Position numbers and translations under genes: made by a program. The notes beneath the pieces are model-generated. The model did not search any database, was not told the DNA's origin, and saw only the letters and a list, made by a program, of their open reading frames with translations. Shown here one piece after another: positions 24,628-37,675 of a DNA stretch of 64,000 bases. Every line of letters begins with the position of its first letter. Position 1 is the first letter of the stretch. The DNA is from Laetiporus sulphureus 93-53. Lineage: Eukaryota; Basidiomycota; Agaricomycetes; Polyporales; Laetiporaceae. Location: NCBI RefSeq assembly GCF_001632365.1, contig NW_024468593.1, positions 1 to 64,000 on the forward strand, read 5' to 3'.

Positions 24628-24861
24628 TCGAACTAGTCAGTAATGTATGAGATGGCGGATATTCGAGGGATCATGGTAGGTCTGGAGTCGACGACGAGGA
24701 CGACGAGGGGGACCGAGTCAGTCGTATCCTGTCAAGCAGTGCCAGCCTCCCAATCTGGAAACCCGATCATTGGCGCCGGCTTAGATAAGCGGGGACGTGT
24801 GGCCACAATCGCAGCCACCGACGTATAGCTTGTCTCTCCACCTCCATTGACTGGTACCCAC

Positions 24862-25976
<1,115 letters not shown>

Positions 25977-27734
25977 TTCGTTATGCTGCTTGCGTCTGGT
26001 GGGATTAATTAATGTATTGACTGTTTCTATATGAGCATTACACGTTCCAGGCTGGGATTGTTCACCAGACCTTCTACGTGTGTTGATCATATGTAAGCAT
26101 TTGGCGCATCACACACTTGTGCTACTACGCCATTCCCACTATTCTGGAGCCCGAGCAGACACAAGTCAGAGCGTCATGCTTATACATGCAAAGAAGTAAA
26201 CATACGGATACCATACCGCGTTTGCTTATGACAAGATGAATTCACTTCCACTACTTTATCCAACACCATCGCTAACGCGTTGACATCATCTGTAGTTAGA
26301 TTATTGGCCGCAATACGAGTGAACAATACTCCTGAAAGCGCTTACTGCACAGCTCACATCATCCTCCTGCCTCCGAGTCGGAACGAGAGTTGCTTGACAA
26401 TGCTAACTAGATGCCGTTGCTCGCGGAAATGTGACTGCGGCCAAGGTCTTGCTCAGCAATATACCATCTCTTGTGTGGTTCAAACTGCGTGGCCTTGTCC
26501 TACTGAGAATTTAAAAGTAGCAATAAAACCGCGTGAGTATGAACCATATTCAAAATCTGCGAGTCTATCGAAACTCGTGTATTCAAATCGTAACGGAAAA
26601 CACCCAAGGATAGCATGGATTTCCAGGACGGCCTACCGGACACGGTTTCCCTTCACTTCGTGAGCTGCTCAACTAATTTAGATTGCATAGAATGTAAGTA
26701 CACAAGATCCATGCTACGGCGTGCGTTAAGAACGCATGCCACCGAACAGATTTGAAACAGCGAACACAACTTGAAGGTTTGCCTTGAAGACCTCAAATCA
26801 TAAAGTATAGACTGTATAGTGCTCACCGATTTCCGCGCCGATTTCGGCTCCAAGCACCAGCTGCCTTCAAATAAAAAGTGACCTCCGAAGGTGTAGCAAG
26901 ATAATGTCGGTGCTATGGCAGGTAGCATCCGCTGCCGTCGCATAGTCCAGAACACATCCGCAAGTCAAGACTTTTTTTGATGCCGATACCAGTGGCTATA
27001 TCGCGCTAATAATAATACGCTATGTATGAACTTTACACAATCCAACTTGCAGATGCGCTTCGCAGCATCTGGTGTTGAACAACGGCAGCCAAGACCGGCA
27101 CCACATCCAATAACTCACGACACCACTTGGGATTTGGGTACAAACGAGCAAGGTAACACTACGTTAACTACCTCCCTTTTAACCATGCCACTTCAGGGCA
27201 GGCAGCGCAGCTCGCACACCCGGCGCTTATCCGGCTGCCATTCCTGCAGCCCCTGTACCCAGCTCCGATGCCCCCGAGGTCCACTGCTATCCCGCAGTGC
27301 CTCCCAGGCCCCAAAAGCCAACAACTGGTTCCAGAGAGCCCCAACGAAGCAGAGACCGGTCGCTCGCAGAAAGTCTGCATCGGGACCTCAGCAGCATTCA
27401 TGAAGTTGAAGACCTTATCAATACTCGGGAGAACGACATACGAGAGCAAAGGGGACGGATTGGTGCAACGTAACAGATCAGAGTGACAGCAAAGTTTGCC
27501 CTGCAATCGCATTATTCGTGGGATTACCCCTGCGGCGGAGGTCTAAAATTAGCATTTCAATCAGATCTCCTGACCATTGGCGGAGATTACGTTTGTGGCC
27601 TGTGGCCACCAATCCCGAAGCCGGCCACAACATTGCCCGGTGTACCGTGCTCAGTGACTGACTAGCACTTGAGGAGGCTAAGAGCAAACGGATGCTGCAG
27701 TATGATCCCGCTATTCTGCTAAGAAATGAATGAC
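25977..27734. other. Gene-poor stretch with no recognised gene
   Basis: Short open frames occur on both strands (for example 26280-26663 and 27026-27403, plus), but none shows a known domain, a consistent splice pattern or a clean protein-like composition across frames. A proline-rich frame near 27220-27480 could be a decayed gene fragment. No tRNA or terminal repeat was seen. Confidence 0.4.
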
Positions 27735-28070
27735 TGTCCATGATACCATCGAGATACCTGTCTAGCTGCCGTCGGAGATATACAAGGCAAGCAGATTATA
27801 AATATGCTGAGAAGCGTTCCAATCCTTGGGGGAAAAATAGCACTAAGAGAGTGGCATGGGAATGTACAATAGGAGCATGGTATGTGGGGCCGACCAACCA
27901 CATCAGAGGAACAGGGAGAGCCGTAGGCTGTAGCTGGTATCATGAACACGGAAGATTAGAGAAGGGGAATAGAAAATGTGATCAAGCAAGTAGGCACTGC
28001 TGTAAGGATTCAGCACTTCTATATCAGAACCAGTCTTCATCATCGACCGGGAATTGTCGCCCTGATACGT

Positions 28071-29536
28071 TCACGCATTCATCTTCTGCGCTTCATCGAA
28101 CACGATGGTCTTCACTGGTACTTGTTGCTTCCACTGCTCGCCGGGTCCAAGAAGCAAGCCGGGGTGGAAGAAGTTGACGGTGAAAATTGCGAGCGTAATC
28201 ATGCCGCCATCCAGCCAATCTGTTTTCGCGAAATCATATGAAACTGAGCCATACTGAAGAAATTTGGAGTCGTTACGCACCGAAGAAGCGCTCGGTGCGA
28301 ATGATGTAGCCTGTCCATCCGTCAGCGAGTTCCTGGAAAATAGAAACATCAGATCTCAGATTCCTATCCGCATGCACCACAGGGATTAAAAACTCACGAT
28401 TGTACGATATACGGACCTGCAGGTAAATGCGAAATTGAGTCTGATTGCTCGTGACGGGAAGAAGTAGACCCACCGAATGTAGATGCAGACGCTGCTCAGT
28501 GTCATTCCGGCGAGCATCAGCTTGGTATTCCTGTCCAGTGAATACCCAGACAATGTGCTCTCGGCCCTGCGCAACGGTCGGTCCCAGAGGAACCTGAGAA
28601 CAAACTCTGTTGCGAGTGTCATGTAGACCGTGATGGAAACTGCACACCCCATCAATATCTTTCCCGGTAGCAAGGATGAGTAATGTATACGCACACATCT
28701 GGAAGACGATACCGGCCAGCATGATATGACCGCCCTGGAGACTCGACATGAGACTCGACGGTTACGTCATGAGGGATGCGCTTACGATGTTGGGATTCTT
28801 GTTCTGGTTTACCGCGCCGGCAGCAGTCGCACCACCGACGGCCTGCACCACGAGTGCGACAACATCCTGAAAGGAACATTCGTGAGATTTATTGCTAATT
28901 GCCAAGAGAGATGCCCCTTACACAGCTGCAAAACACGACGGTGTCTGGGAAGGATATATCAGAACATGACACGTGTAAAAAGGAAGGGAGAGGCGCACTC
29001 ACACCACTTGGCGCTGAGCCGGCTGTAACACTGGCCCAGTCGGCGGATGAGCTGACCGAGAATGACAAAGTTTGCGGCCACGAGGGGTGTCGGCGCGATG
29101 ATCGTTGCCACAATCCTACACGCATGTCGTCCGTGAGCGCGAGCAAAAAGACGAACTGTAACCACTACTCACTGCATGAGGTATGGACTCTTTGCCAGAA
29201 CATTCTGACTGGACCACAGCCTCCCGCTCCATCCAATAATTTCGAGGATGGCAGCTACGCAGATGGTCGGAAAGATCCACCACAGACGGGTATATATCGC
29301 TTGACCTGCGTGGATCACTGTGAAGCCGTCAATGTGATTGTTTCTGAATGTATACGGAATGAGAAACTTACATCCGGAGAGAGCGAAGAGAACGATGAAG
29401 AGGATGCATATCCATTCTGTAGGGACGTTGCCGTATGGATCCTTATTGAAGTCATTAGAGGAAGCTCGGGCTGCGACTATATCAGCTTCTAGTACTACCC
29501 GCAAACGTCGGCAGAGGACGCACCTGCCAAGTCCAT
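28071..29536 (-). CDS. RTA1-family seven-transmembrane protein, copy A
   Basis: RTA1-like proteins are fungal 7-TM membrane proteins linked to lipid translocation and resistance to toxic lipophilic compounds. The chain is rebuilt as DPYGNVPTEWICILFIVLF, then QAIYTRLWWIFPTICV, IIGWSGRLWSSQNVLAKSPY, TPLVAANFVILGQLIRRLGQ, GGHIMLAGIVFQMCAYTLLI, FLWDRPLRRAESTLSGYSLD, SVYRTI, ELADGWTGYIIRTERFF and LDGGMITLAIFTVNFFHPG, ending FDEAQKMNA. Introns interrupt most helices and all have GT-AG ends. The start is uncertain. The first ATG after the TATA box (29611) meets a TAA after 13 codons, so I placed the start at the in-frame ATG at 29536 (MDLAG), 87-88 bp from the TATATA. That leaves no signal peptide. 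Confidence 0.75.
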
Positions 29537-29622
29537 GGCGAGAAGAGCAAGAGCAACGAAGAGCAGCGATTATGTCAAGAAGATGAGAAAAAGCGGAATC
29601 CAGGCCAACATGGTGCTTCTCT

Positions 29623-29628
29623 ATATAA
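29623..29628 (-). promoter_or_regulatory. TATA box of RTA1 copy A
   Basis: GTTATATAG on the minus strand lies about 88 bp before the chosen start and only 12 bp before the next upstream ATG. The same element is found at the same distance in copy B. Confidence 0.5.
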
Positions 29629-30404
29629 CAGGACTGCATGAGAAGGCTCATCTAAGAGAACATTACAGTGGTTCCGGAGACACGTCCGCCCGTAAACAAC
29701 ATAAGAGAGCGGCAGACACGCCGGCACGGAGGAGCTGCGGCCGCTCCGAGAATTTGTGTGCAAAAATGACAATAATGATGGAGGTTAACTACCGCATCAC
29801 CATCAAGCCGACGGATCTATACCGTCTCGGGCAGCTGCTGTAGCAGTGGCTGCGGCCCGAGGAAATGCGGCATGCCAGCCGTCAGGCGCATGATGGGAGA
29901 TGAAGTGCTTAACAGGGATGGCCGTGGGAGATGTGTCAAACAGCCTCAGGATGGATGGGTCGCTGTACAACAAGCTCACGATGACGGGAGGCCTGGTGTG
30001 AAAGCCTCATGCTCCGAGATCGCGCTGAGCCTGTTCCATTCAAAAGTTGGGCGCGGCTCTATTAGTGCGGCTGCACTGACTGAAAGCTTCTTTGACAAGT
30101 GCTCCAGACGGTGTAGGATTGCTCATCGTCCACGTACTACGCTGGCGTGAGAGATGATCGATGATTTTTCAACGCTGAGCTGCATGGTGCTTGATTATCT
30201 CACAGCCTCCTAATATCAACGTATCATTTTTGCACTAGCAAACGCATGGAGACAGCGCCGCAGATGCCATCAGTCTCAGCGCACCAAATCCCCATTCCTT
30301 TCGTGCCTTGATTCACGCTACAGATTAGCCTTACCGGCCGGGCGCAGCGCGAGCAAGCCCGGCGACCTATCCCGTTTCCAGTGACCTCGTGTGAGCTGCC
30401 CATG

Positions 30405-32817
30405 ATGCCATCGAGGTATCTGTTTAGCTATCAGCGCGAATCCATCACGCAAGCAGATAGTAGATACACTGAAAAGCGTTCATGTCCTTGGGGGGTCATA
30501 GTGTCAGGAGGGTGGCATGCCAGTGGGAATGCACAACAGGAACGTCATGGTGGTACACAGGACTGGCCGCAAACCTCAACTAGGGAACTGCGGAAGATGA
30601 GAGAAAAGAAAGAGAGAGAGAGATGTGACCATGTCAGTAGACACTGCTGTAAAATTCCAGCACTTCTCCGTCATGACATATCTTCATCATCGACTGGAGA
30701 TTGTCATCGGGGTCCGTTCATCCACATCTTCTTCGCTTCGTATCTTCTGCTTCCACTGCTCGACGGGCCCGATAAGGATGCCAGGATGAAAGACGTTGAC
30801 GGCGAACATCGCGAGCGAGATCATGCCGCCATCCAGCCAATCTGATTTCACGAAGTTATATGGAACGCGCTATATTGAATGAAGTTGGAGTCGTAACGCA
30901 CCGAAGAAGCGCTCGATGCGAATGATGTGGCCTTTCCATCTGTCGGCAAGCTCCTGGAAGAAAGAAATATCAGATCCGAGATTTCTGCCGCATGCATCAT
31001 AGGAATCAAAAACGTACGATTGTACGATATACGGACCTACAGATGGATGCTACATTGAGTTGATTGCTCGTGACGGGGAGATGTAGATAGACACACCGTA
31101 TGAAGACACAGACGCTGCTCAGGGCCATTCCGGTGAGCACCAGCTTTGTGTTCCTGTCCAACGAATACCCAGAAATTGTACTCTCGGCCATGCGCAGCGG
31201 TCGGTCCCAGAGGAACCTCAGAACGAACTCTACTGCGAGAGCCATGTAGACCGTGATAGCAACTGCAGATTTGACATCGGTCCCATGCCCAGTAGCAGTA
31301 GCGAGGATGAGTAGTATATACGCACCCATTTGGAAGACGATGCCGGCCAACATGATGTGACCGCCCTGAAGACTCGCCGTGAGACACGACGGCTATGTGA
31401 TGAGCAAATGCTCACATTGTTGGGGCTCTCTCCCTGGTTTACCGCGCCTGCAGCAATCGCACCACCGACGGCCTGTACGACAAGTGCAACAACATCCTGA
31501 AAGGGGCATTCATGAAATTCATTGTCAATTGCAAAGAGAGATGCCGCTTACGAAGCTGCAAACTATTATGGTATCTGTGGGAAAGATATGTCAGGCTTCA
31601 CAAAGCATGACACGCATAAAGGGGAGGGCGGAGGGGAAGGGGAGGCACTCACACCACCTGGCGCTGAGCCGGCTGTAGCACTGGCCCAGTTGGCGGATGA
31701 GCTGACCGAGGATGACAAATTCCGCAGCGATGAGGGGTGTTGGCGCGATGATTGTCGTAACAATCCTGCACGCATGTCGTCTGTATGCGCGAGCAAGAAA
31801 GAAATGAAGCGCAGCTGCTACTAACTGAATGAGGTACGGATTTTGTGCCACAATGTTCTGACTGGACCATAGCCTCGCGCTCCATCCAATGATCTCGAGC
31901 ACGGATGCGAGGCAGATGGTCGGAAAGATCCACCATAGACGAGTATATATCGCCTGAGCTGCATGGATCACTGCGGAGCAGTCAATGTGATTGCTGCAGG
32001 ATTAATATGGAATGAAAAACTTGCATCCGGAGAGGGAAAAGAGGATGACAAAGAGAATGCATATCCATTCTGTAGGGACGTAGCCATACGGATCCTCTCC
32101 GAACTGGGCGGAGGAAACTCGAGCTACGAATATATTAGCCAATAATACTACCCGAAAATATCAGCGGTGAACGCACCTGCCAAGGGCATGGTAAGAACAG
32201 CAAGAAGGAAAGAAGAGTAGCGATGATATCAAGAAAATGAGGGTTGTTGGGATGAGACCGACATGGCACCAACCTATATAACAGGACTGCGGTAGCCGGA
32301 CAGATTTCCGCCCCTCAGCCAGCATGCGAAGCGGTAGACACAGCAAGGAGGAGCTGAGGCCGCTCTAACCCGTGCAAAAATGACAATTACGATGGAGACT
32401 GACTGCGATCACAATCAACTTGAAGCTAAGGTTTCATGCCGTCTCGTGGCCAGAGAATGCGGCGTCCACGCCGCACGGTGGGAGATGAAGTGCACCTTAG
32501 AAATGGGCCGTTGCAGCTGTGTCAAGCTTCAAGCGCCAGACACTGGATAATAAGTGGCTCGCGCTGTACAACATGCTCGCTATGACAAACAAGTGAGAGT
32601 CTCACGTTCGCCGCGCTGAGCCTAATTCCATTGGGCATGCTGCGAGTATGACTGCGCCGACTGAAGCTTGCTCGCCAAGTGATCCAGACCGTGTACGAAA
32701 AGAAATGAGCTGCTTGATGCCTGGTTCACAGCCTGCCAGTGACAGCGACATATCGTTTTTGCGCTAGCAAACCCCATATGGAGACAATATCGCCATCAGC
32801 ATCACATCAGTCTCTCA
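30405..32817 (-). repeat. Tandem segmental duplication, unit B
   Basis: Partner of 27735-30280 (see there). It contains the second RTA1-like gene plus its upstream region. Similarity of non-coding flanks on both sides shows that the whole locus, not just the coding region, was duplicated. Confidence 0.75.
30687..32189 (-). CDS. RTA1-family seven-transmembrane protein, copy B
   Basis: Paralogue of the gene at 28071-29536. Recognisable segments, in order: DPYGYVPTEWICILFVILFS, QAIYTRLWWIFPTICLASVL, IIGWSARLWSSQNIVAQNPY, TPLIAAEFVILGQLIRQLGQ, YDVVALVVQAVGGAIAAGAV, GGHIMLAGIVFQMGAYILLI, FLWDRPLRMAESTISGYSLD, SVYRTI and DGGMISLAMFAVNVFHPG. The end (WKQKIRSEEDVDERT, then TISSR) differs from copy A. 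The ATG just after the TATA box (32264) hits a stop after 11 codons, and the leader is in a different frame from copy A. The ATG at 32189 (MPLAG) gives an open product aligned to copy A and is my choice. The gene probably sits in the plasma or internal membranes. Confidence 0.75.
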
Positions 32818-33027
32818 GGTATACATGCGTGATGCTGGCACAGATGTCACATTTAAACTAGCGACGTACCAGTGAGCACAGGGTTCCGCAACCAGCGTCG
32901 GTCGAGATTACATCTCCGATCACTAATTGGGAATTGTCATATTCAAAACACGTGGCTTCACATTTTGGATTTCGATCGGCATCAAGTTTTGCTTCAGCAG
33001 CTCTTGCGTTTATATACCCTTGCTCCC
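32190..33027. other. Upstream region of RTA1 copy B and of Utp22
   Basis: Divergent intergenic space between RTA1 copy B and Utp22. A TATATA box (32275-32280, read on the minus strand) serves copy B. The part up to 32817 is duplicated from unit A. No gene was found. Confidence 0.5.
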
Positions 33028-36000
33028 ATGGCATCAGACCTCAAAAGAAAGCGCGCTGCGCGCACTGAGACACATGGAGGAAAGGTGTGCGCACATGGAA
33101 TGACTCAAAAACTTGATCGTTGTTAAAGAAATGTATGTTCAGCGTAGGAATGTCAGTGCAGAGCGAGGGGAACACTCGGCATTCAGCGACGCAAAAAATC
33201 TCGCCGATACTCATCTCGATGGTTCTAAAGATGAAGAACCGGAAAATACAGAGCCTGAATCTGGTTCAGATGAGGAAAACGAGTGGGCAGGAATGGACAG
33301 TGAGAGCGACGAAGGCCCGCCAGCCCATAATGCGAATGGCAGAGTGGGTCGTTCTGGGATGCCACCAAAGCAGGTACCAAAGGGGGAGGAGCTAAGAGAC
33401 ATCAGCGACGCTGCGAGCTTGTATAGGTCGACATCATTCAAGTTGCAGGTAGGTCGCAATATTCTTGTGTATCTTGATGCAGTCTAATTCTCATCTCGTC
33501 CAAATTACCATAGATAGACGCCCTCTTGCCGAACGTCCGACCAAAATATGGAAAATCATCATCGCTTGACCACTTCCTACTCTCTCTTTACACGTTCCTC
33601 AATAGTCTTCCCTCCAAACCGCTCCAACATCCTCTTGCGGCTTCCCGCCACCTTCTCAAAAGGAGCATAGCAGTAGCTTATCCTCTGCCCGTTCCAACAG
33701 AGGAGACCAACTGGACAGTAGCCTTCGAGAAGCCGAGCGAGATACTGCTAGTCGGTAGCTGGGCATTGAAGACGAGTGTGAAGGCGAAGGATGGACATAG
33801 ATATGGAGTTGATGTGGCTGTCGCAATGCCTGACGTGAGTCTTAACACTTCTAAGCTATCAAGATGGGCCTTACACGTTATCATTCAGTCCCTGTTCCAA
33901 GAGAAAGACTATATGCATAGCAGGTTTTTCCACAAACGTGCGTACTATCTAGCTGTGATTGCTGCAGCCATCGCAAGTAAGAAGAGCCCATTCGACATGG
34001 AACTATCATACGAGTCTACGTTCGGCGACCCCCGCCTCACCAACCTCATCATCAGACCAAAGCACGGTAGTGTCTCACGCATTTCGCGCTGTTTGCCTCA
34101 TCTCATCCGATGCCATTTCAGACGGCTCTCAAAACGACTTCTCCAATCTCAACGCCGAGGTCCACATCATCCCTGTGCTCTCTCCTACTTCCCCCATCCC
34201 GCTGCATCGCCTTTCTCCCTCGCGTTCAAACATACGCACGTCCGATGATGCTTCTAAGGATGCGCCTTCACCGCTCTACAATTCCTCGCTCCTGCAGTGC
34301 ATGGCGTACAAAAGCCACTTTCTCTCCATGCATGCAGTGAAAGAGGCGGTGCCCGCGTTCAACGACGCGCTAGCGCTGCTACGGGTGTGGGCGAACCAGC
34401 GCGGGTACGGGGTGGGAAACAGGCTGTGCGTGAGGGGATTTGAGGGAAGGGGGGATTGGTGGGCGTCTTTGTTGGAGATGCTGGTCAACGGGGAGGAGCC
34501 GCTCGCTTCATCATTTAGCAAGGCATCGGCGAAGCGGAAGGCGTTCGGAAAAGGCTTGAGCTCATATCAGCTCTTCAAAGCTGCGCTGGACTTTCTTGGT
34601 AAGTCCCTTGCTCGTTCTGTGGCGGCACCCAGTTCATGTTTAACACATGAATAGCAAAGCATGATTTTTCGAAGGAACGGGTATTCGTAAAGACAAAAGA
34701 CGGTCATCGAGTATGTCCCTCACCGCATATAATTGGACCATGCCTGATAGCATGTACTGACTGTCCTGAGAGGTAGTTCTCGCCTGATGACTACCGATCA
34801 CATGAAGCCGTCTTCGTCGACTCCACCTCGATGCGAAACCTGCTCGCAGCCGTCCCGCTCGGTTCGCTGGCCATGGTAAGATCCACCAGCAGTAGATTCG
34901 TATACTTCGTTTGACATGCTATGATGTAGCTCCGATACGATGCTCAGCAAACATTACAGCTGCTGGACAACTCTCCTATCACAGAAGATCCTTTTGTAGC
35001 TGTGTTGCTCAAGGAGCTGCGGGACGTCTCTTCACGCTTTGACGTTGTTGCTCGGTACGTATTTTATTCTCACGGCTGGACAATCAAGTTAACGGTTTTG
35101 CTTAGAGTGGATCTTACTTCTGCTAAGCTACGTAAGGTCTCCCAGCAGGCTATTCTTGAGCACGGATCAGCCTACAATGCTCTTCTTGCCGAGCTTGTAT
35201 CCTATCTGCAACAAGGTCTTGGAAACCGCGCGAAAGCTATCGTCGTGCTCCATCCGACATCTCAACACCGAAAGACCTCCCAAGCACACCCCTCTAATCC
35301 TTCTATCATCTACATCGGATTGATCCTGGACATCGAGCATGCCTTCCGGCTGGTCGACCACGGCCCGCCAGCCGCAGAGCAAGAGAGTGAGGCAGCACAA
35401 CAATTCCGCGACTTGTGGGGCGAGAAGGCGGAGTTGCGTCGGTTCAAGGATGGCAGCATCGTTGAGAGTGTTGTCTGGATGGTCACCAACCCGGACGAGC
35501 GCGCGCATATTCCTGCCATGATCATGCGGCACATTTTAAAGCGGCATTGTGGCATCGACGAGACTGCGGTACAGACGTGGCAGGCGTCGTTTGATGGAGT
35601 GTTGCGCCTGCCTGAGTCCATCGCGGCGAAATTCCGAGCCAACAACGGGCCGATAGGTTTCAAGGCTGCCATGACAGCGTTCGACCAGCTCGTCCGCACT
35701 ATGAAGGCGCTCGAGGGGCAGATTCCACTAAGCATTCTAACCGTCAGTCCTGTTACAGATACATTGCGCTACACGAGCACGCTAAATCCCGTCGCCATCT
35801 CCGCATCGCTTGCCGCCGCGTTGCCACCCTGTGCGCGGTACATCGCCCCGATGGAGGTCGTGATTGAGTTCGAGCGGTCCGGCCGCTGGCCCGACGATCT
35901 GCGTGCAATCCAGAAGATCAAGCTGGCCTTCTTCGAGGCGCTCGCAACCGCGCTCATGGCTGCTCACAAAGGGCTTCGTGCGACTGTCGTCCTCAGCGAC

Positions 36001-37412
36001 GGTACGCCCGCCTCCGAGATACAGGACCAGGCGTTCCTCGAGATCGTCACTGTGGACGGCTGGGCGTTTCGCGCACGCATTCGGCACGACCGCGAGGCAA
36101 CGCTGTTGCAGCGCCTGATCGAGGGCGAGCGCTCGCATATCCCGAAGCACCTGCAGAAGGACGAGGACATTGACCCGAAGGCGCGACAGGAAGCGCTCGC
36201 TGCGCTTGAAGTGTACCGCCGGCGGTTCGTGCACGGCCCGCGGCATCATCGCGCAGTCGCAGCGATGTGCCACCGCTTCACAGCGTTTGCGGGGACTGTG
36301 CGGCTCGTGAAGCGGTGGCTGGGCTCACACTGGCTCCTGAAGGGGCACGTCAGCGGGGAAGCTGCGGAGCTGCTGTGCGCACATGTATTCTTTCGGTGTG
36401 GTACGGTAGGCGTGCCGGGGACGAAGGAGCGCGGGTTCGCGCGCGTGGTGGAGTGGCTGAAAGATTGGGACTGGAGTGCGGGCGTGTATGTGCCCGTGTA
36501 TGGTGCGGCGGAGGACGTGGCGGTGCTGGGAGAGGAAGAGAAGGCGCAGGTGACGGTGACGGCGGATGCGAGGGTGGGCGTGTGGGCGGTGGCGACGGAG
36601 CTGGATCCTGATGGGCACGTGTGGACGAGGGCGGGCCCTGACGCTGTCGTCGCGCGTCGTGTGCGTGCGCTCGCGCAGGCGACATGGGAGTGCCTGCAAG
36701 GGATTGAACGCGACGTGTTTGACGTGTTGGTGTGTGGACCTTTTTTTTCTCCGCTGCCTTTGCAGCAAGTGCTAAGATTCCTTCTCTCGCAGACTCTCTT
36801 TGCGCACCCGACGGAACACTACGACTTTCTCATCGAGTTCGATCCAACCGTGCTCCCCCGCTATGCACAGAACGTCCGTGCGGATCCTGCCGTATGGGAG
36901 ACTAAGGGGAAGTACGCCAACGCGAAGGCCATACCGGCCTCTTCCTCTTCCGCTGTGCTGCCAGGGTTCGACCCCGTACAGGCGCTTTCTGATGACCTCC
37001 AGGTATGTGGTGCCCGTGGCTACTTATTGTTGGGGAAAATAATGTATGATGGGCGGTGCAGCGCGTGTATAAGGACACATTCGTCCTGTTCTACGATCCT
37101 CTTGGTGGAGACAAATTAGGCGGTGTATGGGATCCGAGGTTGAATGCGCCGCGGTCCTTCCGTGTGCTGGGCGGGTTCTCGAGCATGCCAGCGTACGCGG
37201 TGAGCACTTTTCCCCATGCATTCCCTTTGAAGTCTCTGTCTTTCTTTTCGCTGATAACCGATTTGCAGGATGCAGACAAGGTGCAGTCCAAGTCGAAAGC
37301 GAAGGAGAAGGAAAAAGACAAGTCGCTCGTCGCGTTAAATGAAGTCGCGGTGCTGAGCGAGGTAGAGCGGATGGGCGCGGGAATGATCACAAGGATCGTG
37401 CGACACATCTAG
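33028..37412 (+). CDS. UTP22: Utp22/NRAP, U3 snoRNP (UTP-C) subunit for 18S rRNA maturation
   Basis: A nucleolar scaffold protein of the small-subunit processome, with inactive poly(A)-polymerase-like folds, that binds Rrp7 and casein kinase 2. It starts MASDLKRKRAARTETHGGK at 33028, then an acidic N-terminal region (EPENTEPESGSDEENEWAG). Conserved blocks follow: LLVGSWALKTSVKAKDGHRY, KRAYYLAVIAAAI, ALALLRVWANQRGYG, YIGLILDIEHAFRLVDHGP, FRDLWGEKAELRRFKDGSI, VKRWLGSHWLLKGHVSGEAA, HYDFLIEFDP and VLFYDPLGGDKLGGVWDP. The C-terminus is lysine-rich and ends MITRIVRHI. Exon 35002-37000 is the longest uninterrupted frame in the window. The middle-to-C-terminal DNA is strongly GC-rich in third positions. 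Intact. Confidence 0.92.
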
Positions 37413-37675
37413 CATGCCTTCCTCTGCACAGGTGTTCATGCCCGCGTGTGCCCCACATGCATATATGCGCGGTTTCTCCTGAAATTATTTCTTAACTCAT
37501 CTTGATGCTACCTTGGCTGTGGTGATAACGGGAGGTATACGTTGGTAATCGTTTGCTTATGCTATGGCTACATAAGGAGTAGATAAGTTTCGCAAATAGC
37601 AGAACGATATTCATTGAAATAGTGATTTGTATAATGATTCTCTTCGCGTATTGGGATGAGAACCATGGCGCGCAC
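37413..37675. other. Convergent 3' ends of Utp22 and IND1
   Basis: The 263 bp between two stop codons is AT-richer than the flanks. No gene is present. Confidence 0.4.

Larger units (their letters stand above)
27735..30280 (-). repeat. Tandem segmental duplication, unit A
   Basis: This unit matches 30405-32817 along its whole length in the same order and orientation, including non-coding DNA. The downstream sides share ACCATCGAGATACCTGTCTA versus GCCATCGAGGTATCTGTTTA. The far upstream sides share TTTTGCACTAGCAAAC versus TTTTGCGCTAGCAAAC. Each unit carries one RTA1-like gene. Divergence is clear but coding similarity is high, so the duplication is not brand new. Confidence 0.75.

Noticed and set aside
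26280..27512. Possible third RTA1 remnant or retroelement gag in the gap before unit A
   Set aside because: I found no matching RTA1 segment, zinc knuckle or repeat end. The open frames overlap in several phases without a coding preference.
36325..36768. Antisense frames within Utp22 (also 35310-35735, 35782-36273)
   Set aside because: These are shadows of a GC-rich coding exon: arginine/proline/histidine-rich, without domains.
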